Notes: generated by a model not told the origin, from the sequence alone. 40,665 nt of DNA from an uncultured Ruminococcus sp. (GCA_945877315.1 CAMCRP010000031.1:1-40665), one strand, 5' to 3'. Positions 1 through 8,799 are shown, numbered from the stretch's first letter. Numbers and translations are program-made.

Positions 1-53
1 GCATCTGCCTTACAAGCAGAGGGTCATAGGTTCGAGCCCTATAGTTTCCACCA
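1..53 (+). tRNA. tRNA-Val (anticodon TAC), 3' part only
   Basis: The window opens inside a tRNA. The anticodon arm reads TCTGC-CTTACAA-GCAGA, placing TAC at positions 34-36 of the tRNA, which decodes GUA valine codons. A short variable loop, a T-arm (ATAGG-TTCGAGC-CCTAT), the 3' acceptor strand AGTTTCC, discriminator A and an encoded CCA (51-53) follow. The 5' acceptor and D-arm lie outside the window, so the acceptor pairing cannot be checked. Confidence 0.9.
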
Positions 54-87
54 AAGCCGTTCGGTTTTTCCGAGCGGCTTTTTTTAT
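54..87 (+). terminator. Intrinsic terminator of the tRNA gene
   Basis: An 11-bp stem (54-64 with 70-80, one G-T pair) closes a TTTTT loop and is followed at once by a run of T. It starts directly after the encoded CCA, so it ends the tRNA transcript. Confidence 0.85.
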
Positions 88-103
88 TAACATAAAATCC
101 CAT

Positions 104-137
104 GAAAAAATCCGTCCCCATTACCGAGGACGGATTT
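104..137 (-). terminator. Intrinsic terminator of the 102-residue protein gene
   Basis: Read on the minus strand, a perfect 10-bp stem (128-137 with 108-117) with a 10-nt loop is followed by TTTTTT. It lies 22 bases past the stop codon of the gene at 160-468. Confidence 0.8.
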
Positions 138-159
138 CCTATTTTTGAATGTGAGAGTA

Positions 160-468
160 TCAACCCGCTCTTGTCAGCCAAGCATGCGCAATATCCAGAG
201 CCTCATACAGACCGCTCTTCTCGGTGCTCTTAACAATAGCCTGAACGGGGTTTAGCTTTTCATCGGTAGCCATCTTGTAGATCTTTACCTTGCTTGCAAC
301 ATCAAGATCTCCTACCTTAGTAGTTTCCTGTATCTGCATCATGATAACATATTTGTCATACATATTACCATAATAAATTGTGTCCTTATTTCTTACAAGC
401 GGAAAACCCTTGTAGCTGAAAAACTCATTCTTTGCAGGATCTGTCTTTTCTATCTTCTTTTCACTCAT
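160..468 (-). CDS. Conserved-looking hypothetical protein, 102 residues
   Basis: I do not recognise this family. The protein is small and soluble, with a charged N-terminus rich in Lys/Glu, a central segment with alternating hydrophobic residues (YVIMMQIQETTKV) that looks like beta strands, and a C-terminal stretch that could form a helix (LYEALDIAHAWLTRAG). There is no signal peptide, membrane segment or cysteine cluster. The ATG has a good GGGAGG site 8 bases upstream, a TTGAAA-17-TATAAT promoter and its own terminator, so it is a real single-gene transcription unit. Its position between a tRNA and the ABC operon gives no functional hint. Confidence 0.75.
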   Translation of the reverse strand: MSEKKIEKTDPAKNEFFSYKGFPLVRNKDTIYYGNMYDKYVIMMQIQETTKVGDLDVASKVKIYKMATDEKLNPVQAIVKSTEKSGLYEALDIAHAWLTRAG

Positions 469-531
469 TATGTTATCCTCCCTTGTTAGTTGAAAATTTG
501 TCCCCGAAACGCGAATTTATCCTATGTTAAA

Positions 532-560
532 ATTATAGCACAAACATCTCAACATTTCAA
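532..560 (-). promoter_or_regulatory. Sigma-A promoter of the 102-residue protein gene
   Basis: On the minus strand TTGAAA (555-560) and TATAAT (532-537) are separated by 17 bases. The predicted transcript start is about 55 bases before the ATG at 468. The rest of 469-681 is AT-rich with no gene; a weak 6-bp hairpin near 612-626 could help end the DUF4340 gene transcript. Confidence 0.75.
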
Positions 561-681
561 GCATTTTTGCAAATAATTATAGCTAAAATTTTAACTTTTT
601 ATTTGTATATTTTCCCATCGGGAAATTTTCGGGAACATTACCATTATATCAAATACCGATCAAAAAATTTGCCGAAAGATA

Positions 682-2121
682 TCACCAAGTGGAAATAAAA
701 TCTCCCCCGTTTTCGAGGATATTCAGATTTTCCAGCAAACGGTCGGTGTACGCCGTTCTGCAGCGGAAATTCGCATTGCCGTTGAGCCTGATAATTGTCA
801 TTCTGTCGCTGTCTGCGATAAACTCAACAACATCGGTGTTCCCGTTCTTGGCATTGATTGTTATTGTCAGATAAGGTTCCTTGTCCGTTTCTTCAAGATA
901 CAGCTCCTCAGCGGCAGTACGCAGCACGAACTGATAGAAGGTCTTGAATCTGTCAAGGTCCACGTCCTTTCCGTCCAGCTTAACTGCAAAATCATCATTA
1001 CTGCTGCCTGTCATTATGAAGGCATAATTGCGGTCGGCAGTCTTTATATCCATAGACGTAATATCGAAGATGTAGTTCGATGTTATCATTGTCGTTGTAA
1101 TATCCAGCGGCATTACAGTTGCCCAGGGAAGGGACACCTTGCGGAACTTGTAGATAACATCATAGCCGTTGACATAGCAGTAATAGCCCTCGTCGCTTTC
1201 ATCGCTGAATTCATTTCCGAAGGTCATTCTGAAAATACCGTCTGTGAGCTTCATTGCCATCTTTCCGAAGCAGGTTTCATCGGTCAGACCATATTCAGCC
1301 AACTGTTCATCGGTAGGTGCAACAATGACAGCCTCCAGAGCAGTAAGTCCGTAAAGACCGTTCAGCACATCTCCCGAAGTATCGGGGTTCAGGTCAAGCC
1401 TTACGGGTGCGGTCAGAACATGGGTCGACGAATTTCCCGACATAACGCTGTCATCGTCCTGACGCTCGTCATAGGATATCTCAATAGCGTAAGGAATATC
1501 CCGACGGCTGATGATTATCTCCTCAATGGCAGGAGTGGTTCCATCGCCGCTTGCGGACGGGAAAACCTCTTTCTGAATGAAGTCAAATTCCTTTTTGAGA
1601 TAGCCGTTAATGTCAGTGGTATTTATGAGATAAACATCATTCTCGCCCTTGAAGGAAAAATATGTCTTGCTGCTCTTTGGAGATACATCACCCACAAGAA
1701 ATTCCTTGACTGTTCCCTGTGAATCGCCAAACTCAACACGTACTTCCGCTCTTGGTTCATCGAGACCGTAGATCGACAGATCGGGCGCATTTTCCGCAAC
1801 CGTGTCTTGAATGGTAACGGAGCAAGCCTTGTCAGCAGCCGATGTGATAGAATCGGTATCCAGAGGAGCCTCCTTCAGTGCCTCAACGGTAAAACCGCCG
1901 TTTCCGTCGGAAACTATCTCATAACCGCCGCTTTCATTTTTAACGGTGATTTTTTTTAGATCCTCAGGCTTTTTCTCGTAAATAAGACGGCTTGTGACCT
2001 CCGCTTCGGGAGCTTCTTCAACCTTTTCCTCGGGAGCTGTCAGCATAAGAGCCGCAGCCGCACCGCCCAAAGCAAGGACGGCAGCAGCCCCGACAATGAT
2101 CCATTTAACTCTCTTGTTCAT
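682..2121 (-). CDS. DUF4340 domain protein of a Gld-like ABC transporter
   Basis: The protein has 479 residues with one N-terminal membrane anchor (about residues 7-27) after a short basic MNKRVK start; the rest should be outside the cell. An Ala/Glu-rich linker leads into repeated alpha/beta units of DUF4340 type (for example LSIYGLDEPRAEVRVEFGD and EYGLTDETCFGKMAMKLTDG, each built around a YGL motif). DUF4340 proteins are typically found with GldG-type auxiliary proteins and ABC-2 exporters; their molecular role is not established. It is the last gene of the operon, and its ATG overlaps the stop of the GldG-like gene by four bases (ATGA), indicating translational coupling. The substrate of the transporter cannot be read from the sequence. 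Confidence 0.85.
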   Translation of the reverse strand: MNKRVKWIIVGAAAVLALGGAAAALMLTAPEEKVEEAPEAEVTSRLIYEKKPEDLKKITVKNESGGYEIVSDGNGGFTVEALKEAPLDTDSITSAADKACSVTIQDTVAENAPDLSIYGLDEPRAEVRVEFGDSQGTVKEFLVGDVSPKSSKTYFSFKGENDVYLINTTDINGYLKKEFDFIQKEVFPSASGDGTTPAIEEIIISRRDIPYAIEISYDERQDDDSVMSGNSSTHVLTAPVRLDLNPDTSGDVLNGLYGLTALEAVIVAPTDEQLAEYGLTDETCFGKMAMKLTDGIFRMTFGNEFSDESDEGYYCYVNGYDVIYKFRKVSLPWATVMPLDITTTMITSNYIFDITSMDIKTADRNYAFIMTGSSNDDFAVKLDGKDVDLDRFKTFYQFVLRTAAEELYLEETDKEPYLTITINAKNGNTDVVEFIADSDRMTIIRLNGNANFRCRTAYTDRLLENLNILENGGDFISTW

Positions 2122-3614
2122 CTGTTTCTCCTCTTAACGCATACCACTATGCAAGCAACGATTATTGCCACGGGAATAACTACGATAAATATCAGCAGAT
2201 TAACGGCAAATTCCTTGTCGGTTCTCTCAAAAGTCTTGCTTGTAAAATCCTTTGGGACGATTGTAATGCCGTTTTCCTTGCCTGTCATAGTGTTGACTGT
2301 TTCAACAAACAGTTCGCCATTGTTGATATAGGAAAGCTGTGTCAGATACTCGTCAAGCATCATACTCGAACCTACTGCAAGCACATTGCTGTATATCTGC
2401 TCATTGTTCGAATTCCACAGGAATTTTCTGCCCATTACCATGAGGTGGTAACTCTTTTCAACTATCTGCGACTCGTCCAGCTTGCCGTCCTCGGTAAGCA
2501 TATCCTCGGAAACAACATAGCCCGTGTCATAGCTTGAAAGAATTATCTCGGTGCTTCTTGTGTCCTTTTCGTCATAGAGAACATCAATAGGTCTTGACAG
2601 CGGAACGACAACAGACAGCGAAGGCTGTGCCAGCTTTTCCAAATAGCTGTCATTTATCTTTGATGTATAAATAGCGGGGATAGTTCCGCCGATGCTTGTG
2701 AGATTTTCCTTATTAGTGTCGTAGACAACGCCGTTTCCGACCTTTATTCCCCATTCTGCAAGGAATGCGTCAATGTTGGGAGTAGGCTTCTGCTCATAAT
2801 CGGCAATGTAAATAAGATTCTTGCCAAGCTGACCGCCGTTGTCAAGGAAGGTGTAAAGCTTTTTAATGACCTCCTCGGGATAGTCATTGAGGGGGGCTAT
2901 CATAACGATAATGTCCGCTTCTTCGGGAATAGCCTCCGTAAGCGGGTCACAGCTTACAACGTCATAGCCGTTATCGTTAAACATATTCTCATAATAGCTA
3001 ATGGACTGCGTTGCGGAATCGGTGGTGAAAATGCAGGCTGTCATAGGATTAGCGTCGGTAACATACATAATGTTGGACGTAAACACCTGCTCCGCCTTTG
3101 AGGAAACCACCGTCATAGTGGGCTGTCCCGTGGTGTAGTAGGTGGAATAATCCGTTTCGATATTGAAAAGGTCAATTGCCGAGGTTACTCTTATCTTGTT
3201 ATTTGCCTCAATAACAATATCACCCTCGTTAATGCTGCCCTTGTATATCTCGCTGTATCTGTTGACATAGGTAGGGTCCTTTGTCATATTTACAAATTCC
3301 AGAGAGATATTGTCCGACCAGATAACATACTTTTTCAGTATCTCATACGCCTGCTTATAGTAAACGCTGCCCGAAGCAAACACCTGCTCGTCCGACATAA
3401 CAACTATCTTTACAGGCTGATCCACAGTGGCAAGGTAATCCTTAGTTTCCTGAGTTATCTCAAAGGTCTTGCCGGGTGTCAGATCAATGCTGAGATTTGT
3501 GCGCTTGCCAAGCTGCCCCACAATTACATTCAGCAGCACTACCAGAACAATTACCACAACGGTAACACCGGTCGCCATTGAGCCGTATTTGAAACGCTTT
3601 TTATTAATACTCAT
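2118..3614 (-). CDS. GldG-like ABC transporter auxiliary protein
   Basis: 498 residues. A basic N-terminus is followed by a membrane helix (about residues 14-34, GVTVVVIVLVVLLNVIVG), a large extracytoplasmic region, and a second membrane helix near the C-terminus (about residues 470-492) ending in CVKRRNR. This is the layout of the GldG / ABC_transp_aux family, in which a Rossmann-like extracellular domain sits between two anchors; the segment around ADIIVMIAPLNDYPEEVIKKL fits that fold. It lies between the permease (15-base gap) and the DUF4340 gene (four-base overlap), so these three are probably one membrane complex with the ATPase. The name GldG comes from gliding bacteria, but in Clostridia these systems have no proven link to motility. 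Confidence 0.85.
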   Translation of the reverse strand: MSINKKRFKYGSMATGVTVVVIVLVVLLNVIVGQLGKRTNLSIDLTPGKTFEITQETKDYLATVDQPVKIVVMSDEQVFASGSVYYKQAYEILKKYVIWSDNISLEFVNMTKDPTYVNRYSEIYKGSINEGDIVIEANNKIRVTSAIDLFNIETDYSTYYTTGQPTMTVVSSKAEQVFTSNIMYVTDANPMTACIFTTDSATQSISYYENMFNDNGYDVVSCDPLTEAIPEEADIIVMIAPLNDYPEEVIKKLYTFLDNGGQLGKNLIYIADYEQKPTPNIDAFLAEWGIKVGNGVVYDTNKENLTSIGGTIPAIYTSKINDSYLEKLAQPSLSVVVPLSRPIDVLYDEKDTRSTEIILSSYDTGYVVSEDMLTEDGKLDESQIVEKSYHLMVMGRKFLWNSNNEQIYSNVLAVGSSMMLDEYLTQLSYINNGELFVETVNTMTGKENGITIVPKDFTSKTFERTDKEFAVNLLIFIVVIPVAIIVACIVVCVKRRNR

Positions 3615-3629
3615 TGCAATTACCTCCCA

Positions 3630-4337
3630 TTAACCCCAGCGGCGCTTTTCAAGCACACGAACTGTCAGGAAATTAAATAAAAAGGCAACGCTCAGGAAGA
3701 ATATAACGCTTCCGATATTGATAATGCCCGTTGTGAATTCGTAATATTTCGTATAAAACGAAAGGGACTGCAAAGCACTCTTTATGGGTGCAACATTAAC
3801 AGAAGCCGCTATAACGTCGATCATATACATCAGCATATTGAAGATAAAGCCGACAATTGCCGAAACTATCTGATTTTCCGTCAGAACGGAAGCAAATATT
3901 CCCGAGGAAATAAAAGCCATTCCCAGCAGCAGAAGTCCCAGCATATTGCCAAGGAATGTTGCAATAGACAGATTTCCCGCCATTCCGTAAAGTACCAGCG
4001 CATAGACAACATAGATAGCCATAGAAATAAGGAAAACCACCATTGCCGCCAGAAATTTTCCGAATACTATCTCGAAAAGATTAACGGGGGCAGTCAGCAG
4101 CGCCTGTTCCGTTTTCTGCTTCTTTTCCTCAGAGAAAAGACGCATTGTCAGCAGCGGCAGCAAAAACATCATAATGGTGAATACCGTTGCAAACAGGTTG
4201 GACATTTCGGTAGAACCCGAATAAATATTTCCCATAACAAAGAAATATCCCGTGTAAACGTAGAAAACCGCAATAAAAATGTAAGCGATAGGAGATGTGA
4301 AATAAGCCTTCATCTCTCGTCTGAAAATTGCGCCCAT
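3630..4337 (-). CDS. ABC-2 type permease (GldF-like)
   Basis: 235 residues with six hydrophobic segments, as expected for an ABC-2 permease: about residues 17-37, 50-65, 100-125, 130-150, 155-175 and 205-225. The start MGAIFRREMKAYFTSPIAY matches the amphipathic entry helix of GldF-like permeases, and the loop SEEKKQKTEQALLTAPV is the conserved cytoplasmic loop typical of these permeases. The ATG overlaps the ATPase stop codon by one base (TAATG), so the two are translationally coupled. It would form the channel with the ATPase encoded just upstream. Substrate unknown. Confidence 0.88.
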   Translation of the reverse strand: MGAIFRREMKAYFTSPIAYIFIAVFYVYTGYFFVMGNIYSGSTEMSNLFATVFTIMMFLLPLLTMRLFSEEKKQKTEQALLTAPVNLFEIVFGKFLAAMVVFLISMAIYVVYALVLYGMAGNLSIATFLGNMLGLLLLGMAFISSGIFASVLTENQIVSAIVGFIFNMLMYMIDVIAASVNVAPIKSALQSLSFYTKYYEFTTGIINIGSVIFFLSVAFLFNFLTVRVLEKRRWG

Positions 4338-5395
4338 TACTCCTCACTCTCCTTTTTTTCGGAAGAATTGTCCTCTTTATCGGACATATTGCTGTTCTCC
4401 TCCGACATTTTATCCAGCTCCTCAACAGCCTTTTCGGAAGCCTTTTCGTTGGAAAGAACCACCTTTTCTCCCATTGTGATCTTGAGGAAGATATCCTCCA
4501 GGGTAAGCTCGGTGTTCTTCATTCCAAGGATATACCAGTTTCTGTCCGCAACACGCTTAAACAGTTCTCTGCGAATATCCTTGCCCTCTGTGACCTCAAT
4601 ATCATACTCGTAAATGCCGGGCTCTCTCTCCATATCCGCTCTGACGGAAACAACGCCCTTGATGCCCTTTATCATCTTCTCGACTTCGTCCTTAGGACCG
4701 TCTATGCGGACAATAAGCTTGTTGTCGTTAGTGACAAGCTTTGTGAGATTTTCCGTGGTATCGTCCGCAACGATAGTTCCGTGATCAATGATAATGATAC
4801 GGTCGCAGGTCGCCTGTATCTCACTGAGGATATGGGACGAAAGGATAACCGTGTGCTTCTTTCCCAGCTTCTTGATAAGGGTTCTTATCTCGATTATCTG
4901 CATAGGGTCAAGACCAACGGTAGGCTCGTCAAGGATAAGTATAGGCGGATTTCCCACCAAAGCCTGCGCCATTCCCACACGCTGCTTGTAACCCTTTGAC
5001 AGGTTCTTGATTATTCTGTCGTAAACATCGGTTATCTTTACAAGGGCGCAAATGTCCTCCAAATGCGCCTTGCGGGGCAGCTTGCACTTTTTCAGGTCGT
5101 ATATAAAATTCAGATATTCCCTGACAGTCATATCAAGATAAAGGGGCGGCAGCTCGGGGAGATAGCCTATCTCCTTCTTTGCCTTAGTAGGCTCTTCAAG
5201 AATGTCTATGCCGTTAATAAGAGCCTGTCCCTCGGTTGATGAAATATATCCCGTCAGGATATTCATTGTAGTGGATTTTCCCGCACCGTTAGGTCCCAGA
5301 AATCCAAGTATCTCGCCGTCATTTACTGTAAACGACAGGTCGTTCACGGCTTTTTTCTGACCGTAATGCTTAGTCAGATTTTTGACCTCGATCAT
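4337..5395 (-). CDS. ABC transporter ATP-binding protein (GldA-like)
   Basis: 352 residues. Walker A is GPNGAGKST (34-42), the signature is LSKGYKQR (132-139), Walker B is ILILDE (152-157), followed by a D-loop (GLDP) and an H-loop in VILSSH. The usual Q-loop glutamine region reads GYLPE, as is common in ABC-2 drug/polysaccharide-type ATPases. After about residue 230 an extra C-terminal domain follows, and the last 40 residues form an acidic, Ser/Glu/Lys-rich tail that looks disordered. It powers the permease encoded next. The gene leads the four-gene operon; a GGGAGG site lies 10 bases before the ATG and a TTGACA-16-TATTAT promoter lies upstream. Confidence 0.92.
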   Translation of the reverse strand: MIEVKNLTKHYGQKKAVNDLSFTVNDGEILGFLGPNGAGKSTTMNILTGYISSTEGQALINGIDILEEPTKAKKEIGYLPELPPLYLDMTVREYLNFIYDLKKCKLPRKAHLEDICALVKITDVYDRIIKNLSKGYKQRVGMAQALVGNPPILILDEPTVGLDPMQIIEIRTLIKKLGKKHTVILSSHILSEIQATCDRIIIIDHGTIVADDTTENLTKLVTNDNKLIVRIDGPKDEVEKMIKGIKGVVSVRADMEREPGIYEYDIEVTEGKDIRRELFKRVADRNWYILGMKNTELTLEDIFLKITMGEKVVLSNEKASEKAVEELDKMSEENSNMSDKEDNSSEKKESEE

Positions 5396-5418
5396 TTATA
5401 CAGTCCTCCCGAATTTGA

Positions 5419-5446
5419 CGGCAGAATTTATAACCTAATTCTGCCG
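5419..5446 (-). promoter_or_regulatory. 10-bp stem-loop at the predicted 5' end of the ABC operon mRNA
   Basis: A perfect 10-bp stem (5437-5446 with 5419-5428) closes an 8-nt loop. It begins where transcription from the 5451-5478 promoter should start and ends about 10 bases before the ribosome-binding site. There is no T-run on either side, so it is a poor terminator for gltX. A 5'-terminal stem-loop that protects the mRNA or limits access to the ribosome site is an inference. Confidence 0.55.
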
Positions 5447-5450
5447 CCGC

Positions 5451-5478
5451 ATAATACATATTAATTGTAATCTGTCAA
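5451..5478 (-). promoter_or_regulatory. Promoter of the Gld-like ABC operon
   Basis: On the minus strand TTGACA (5473-5478) and TATTAT (5451-5456) are spaced by 16 bases, in the gap between gltX and the ATPase gene. This makes the ABC operon at least partly independent of the upstream translation operon. Confidence 0.65.
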
Positions 5479-5499
5479 TGTGAAAGCGGTGTGACAAAA

Positions 5500-6957
5500 T
5501 CAAGAGAGTTTTGCAATACCCTTCTTAATTCTCTCAATACTGTCAGCCTTGCCGATAACAGCACAAAGCTCAATTCCGCCGCCGGGAGTGAACTGCTTAC
5601 CTGAAACCGCAACTCTCAAAGGCCACAGCAGCCAGCCGTTCTTAACGCCAAGCTTCTCAATAAGTGCAAACAACTCTTCGTGGATTTTCTCCTCATTCCA
5701 CTCATTTTCGGGAATAGCCTCCAGAACGGGAAGAATCTCGTTAAGAGCGGAAAGAGCGGTCTCCTCGTTAGTTTTCATCTTCTTGTGAACATAAAGCGCA
5801 TTGTCATACTCGGGCAGAGCGTCAACAAAGTCAACCTGCTCGGGAATGTCAACGAACACCTCTGCTCTGGGCTGGAGAGTTCTGACAAGCACGTCAATGT
5901 CAATATCCTCACGCTTAACAGTCTGACGGATATAAGGCAGAGCAGCCGCCTTGAAATCGTCAAAGCTCATTCTTCTGATATACTCCGCATTGATAGCTTT
6001 AAGCTTCATGGGGTCGAAAATTGCGGGAGATTTGGAAAGTCCGCTGATGCTGAATTCCTTCTTAAGCTCCTCAAGGGAGAATATCTCATTCTCGCCCTTA
6101 GGTGCCCAGCCCAGCAGCGCAATGTAGTTGATGATAGCTTCAACCATATAGCCCTTGTCAAGCAGATCCTGGAAGGAAGCGTCACCGTCACGCTTTGCAA
6201 GCTTGTGCTGAGCGTCCTTCATAATATGCTCAACGTGGATATACTTAGGAGGCTCCCAGCCGAATGCCTCATAAAGCAGATTATACTTAGGCGCAGAGGA
6301 CAGATACTCGTTTCCTCTTACAACGTGTGTGATGCCCATGAGATGGTCGTCCACAACATTTGCGAAATTATATGTGGGCATACCGTCTGCCTTAATAAGA
6401 ACCTGATCGTCCAGAGTGGAGTTTTCAACGGTAATATCTCCGTAAAGCTCATCGTGGAAGGTAGTAGTTCCCTCCTCGGGTATCTTCTGACGAATAACGT
6501 AAGGAACGCCCTCTGCAAGACGCTTTTCAACCTCTTCCTTGGAAAGCTTGCGGCAGTGTCCGTTATACTTTGTGGGCTGACCGGAAACCTGCTGGATCTT
6601 GTGCATTTCCTCCAGCTCCTCCTTGGTGCAGAAGCAGTAATATGCATGTCCGCTTTCAACAAGCTGCAAAGCATAATCCTTGAAAATACCCATTCTCTCC
6701 GACTGAATGTAGGGACCAACGGGACCGCCGATGTCGGGACCTTCGTCCCAGATAAGACCTGTCTGTCTGAGAGTGTTGTAAATGACCTCGGTAGCACCCT
6801 CAACGTATCTTTCCTGGTCGGTGTCCTCAATACGGAGAATGAATGTGCCGTCATTCTGCTTTGCAATAAGGTATGTGTAAAGCGCGGTTCTCAGATTTCC
6901 GATGTGCATATAGCCCGTAGGACTGGGCGCAAATCTGGTTCTTACTTTTTTATCCAT
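5500..6957 (-). CDS. gltX: Glutamate--tRNA ligase
   Basis: 485 residues, the normal length. It charges tRNA-Glu (and in many Firmicutes also tRNA-Gln, before amidation). The class I signatures are present: FAPSPTGYMHIGN (HIGH motif at 18-21) and KLAKR (KMSKS equivalent, 252-256), with the LRIEDTDQER segment between. The Cys pair in YYCFCTKEE (108, 110) and Cys135 resemble the zinc site of bacterial GluRS. The C-terminal half is the all-helical anticodon-binding region. It is the last gene of the run that starts at rimP, 15 bases after ribF, an uncommon place for gltX. Confidence 0.97.
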   Translation of the reverse strand: MDKKVRTRFAPSPTGYMHIGNLRTALYTYLIAKQNDGTFILRIEDTDQERYVEGATEVIYNTLRQTGLIWDEGPDIGGPVGPYIQSERMGIFKDYALQLVESGHAYYCFCTKEELEEMHKIQQVSGQPTKYNGHCRKLSKEEVEKRLAEGVPYVIRQKIPEEGTTTFHDELYGDITVENSTLDDQVLIKADGMPTYNFANVVDDHLMGITHVVRGNEYLSSAPKYNLLYEAFGWEPPKYIHVEHIMKDAQHKLAKRDGDASFQDLLDKGYMVEAIINYIALLGWAPKGENEIFSLEELKKEFSISGLSKSPAIFDPMKLKAINAEYIRRMSFDDFKAAALPYIRQTVKREDIDIDVLVRTLQPRAEVFVDIPEQVDFVDALPEYDNALYVHKKMKTNEETALSALNEILPVLEAIPENEWNEEKIHEELFALIEKLGVKNGWLLWPLRVAVSGKQFTPGGGIELCAVIGKADSIERIKKGIAKLS

Positions 6958-6972
6958 TTGACATTTGTCCTT

Positions 6973-7893
6973 TCAAAATAAATTGTATTTATAGTCAAGA
7001 TTTTTTACATATTCCGTATCGGTTGCAATTCGCGCAAAAAGCTCGTCAATGCTGCCGAATTTCATTTCGGGACGAACAAAATCATACAGGGACACCTTAA
7101 CCGTCTGCCCGTAAAGATCGCCCTCATATCCGATTATATATGTTTCCGCAAGCAGGGCAGAGTTTTGCTCCACCGTGGGCTTGACGCCTATGTTTGTTAT
7201 GGAGCGGAAGTTTTTGCCGTCTATCTCGGTAAACGATGCATAAACGCCATACCTAGGAACAACTGTATTTTCGGGAATAAGCTGATTAATGGTCGGAAAA
7301 TTCATAGTTCTCCCCAGCTCATGCCCGTGAATAACAGGCTCGCAGACAGAGTAAAAATGCCCCAACAGCAGATTTGCGTCAAGCAGCCTTCCCTCCCTGA
7401 TAAGCTCCCTTATCCGTGTGGAGGAAACCTTCACGCCGTCCACCGTTTCATCTGCAATAATGTCGCAGAAGATGCCGTACCGACTGCCGCAAATCTCCGA
7501 CAAAAGCCGTGAATTGCCGCCCGCATTCTTGCCAAAGGTAAAATCCCTTCCGCAGAAAACCGCACCGCAGTTCATCATTTTCACAAGAATTTTCTCGATA
7601 AAATCCTCTGCGGATAAGTCTTTTAGCTCCGAAAAGTTCGGCGAATAGACGTATTCAATACCATAGCTTAGGAAGAAATCCCGCTTCTGCCTGTCGGTCA
7701 TTATCCTTTCGGCTGAACCGCTTTTGGACGTTACCGTGTTCGTGTCAAAGGTGAAAACAGCAGGTACAAGCCCGTATTTTCTCGCCCTTTCCACCGCACG
7801 TTTAATGACCTGTTTATGTCCCCGATGACAGCCGTCAAACAATCCGAGTGCCACCGAAGTTTTTTTCTCGGGAGGATCATGCAAATCTATCAA
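6973..7893 (-). CDS. ribF: Bifunctional riboflavin kinase / FAD synthetase
   Basis: 306 residues, the usual size. It turns riboflavin into FMN and then FAD in the cytosol. The N-terminal adenylyltransferase domain carries GLFDGCHRGH (17-26, the G-FDG-H-GH nucleotidyltransferase motif) and SSTRIR (157-162). The C-terminal kinase domain carries GRTMNFPTIN (194-203), the PTxN-type phosphate and metal loop. It sits 15 bases after truB and 15 before gltX; ribF after truB is the standard Firmicutes order. Confidence 0.96.
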   Translation of the reverse strand: MIDLHDPPEKKTSVALGLFDGCHRGHKQVIKRAVERARKYGLVPAVFTFDTNTVTSKSGSAERIMTDRQKRDFFLSYGIEYVYSPNFSELKDLSAEDFIEKILVKMMNCGAVFCGRDFTFGKNAGGNSRLLSEICGSRYGIFCDIIADETVDGVKVSSTRIRELIREGRLLDANLLLGHFYSVCEPVIHGHELGRTMNFPTINQLIPENTVVPRYGVYASFTEIDGKNFRSITNIGVKPTVEQNSALLAETYIIGYEGDLYGQTVKVSLYDFVRPEMKFGSIDELFARIATDTEYVKNLDYKYNLF

Positions 7894-7908
7894 AAGCTTT
7901 TCCTCCCG

Positions 7909-8799
7909 TCAGAAATTTTTAAGTACCTTAAAAAGCCCGTCATTGACAACTCCTATGCCGAGAAAGATACCGTCATATCCGTAAACTGCCGCACGTTCTC
8001 CGTTTGCGGGACTGCCGTGCAGCCTTGAAGCGTCCAGCCGAACACCGTTGCGGTACATTTCCGTCTGCCGCTCGTTCAAATGCACCTGCGGCAGATAGCC
8101 GAACACCCGCTCAATGGGGATAACAAAGCTTTGAAAGCCCTGTCCGCTTTTAACGGCTTCGCTGATTTCATCAAGAGTGTGGCAAACGTCCAGCGTAAAT
8201 CCGCAGGCGGACGTTCTCACAAGAGAAGTCATTATTCCGCCGCAGCGAAGCTCGGTACCTATGTCGTGGATAAGCGTCCTGATGTAAGTTCCCTTTGAAC
8301 AGGAAATTTCCAGAAAGCCCTCACCCGTTTTAGCATCAAAGGAAAGCAGTTTAAGAGAATAAACGGTAATGGGACGGGGCTTGCGCTCCACCTCTATTCC
8401 CTTCCTTGCCAATTCGTAAAGCCGCTGACCGTTTACCGAAACAGCGGAATACATAGGGGGGATCTGCATAATATCTCCCCTGAATTTCCTGAGAACGGCT
8501 TCAAGACCTTCCTCGGTAATATCGGAAAAGTCCGATTTTGCGATTATCTCCCCCGTTGAGTCCTGCGTATCGGTAACAAGTCCCAGCTGAAAGCCCGCAC
8601 GATAGATCTTGTCGTGGTCGGGCAGCATATCGCAGGCTTTTGTGGCACTTCCTATAAAAACGGGAAGAACGCCCTCCGCCATAGGGTCAAGAGTTCCTGC
8701 GTGACCTATCCGCCGCATTTTCAGAATACCTCTGAGCTTCGCAACAACATCAAACGAGGTAAAGCCCTTCGGCTTATAAATGCAGATTATACCAGCCAT
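7909..8799 (-). CDS. truB: tRNA pseudouridine(55) synthase TruB
   Basis: 296 residues. It makes pseudouridine 55 in the T-loop of tRNAs. The catalytic aspartate is Asp38 in GHAGTLDPMAEGVLPV, and the family motifs YKPKGFTSFD (8-17) and CSKGTYIRTLIHD are intact. The C-terminal part is the short PUA-like tail. Its ATG lies 13 bases inside the end of nrnA, so the two are probably coupled. Confidence 0.97.
   Translation of the reverse strand: MAGIICIYKPKGFTSFDVVAKLRGILKMRRIGHAGTLDPMAEGVLPVFIGSATKACDMLPDHDKIYRAGFQLGLVTDTQDSTGEIIAKSDFSDITEEGLEAVLRKFRGDIMQIPPMYSAVSVNGQRLYELARKGIEVERKPRPITVYSLKLLSFDAKTGEGFLEISCSKGTYIRTLIHDIGTELRCGGIMTSLVRTSACGFTLDVCHTLDEISEAVKSGQGFQSFVIPIERVFGYLPQVHLNERQTEMYRNGVRLDASRLHGSPANGERAAVYGYDGIFLGIGVVNDGLFKVLKNF

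Noticed and set aside
5680-6981. 433-codon open frame opposite gltX
   Set aside because: It is antisense to a gene with complete class I synthetase motifs, shows no domain, and arises from codon bias in the real frame.
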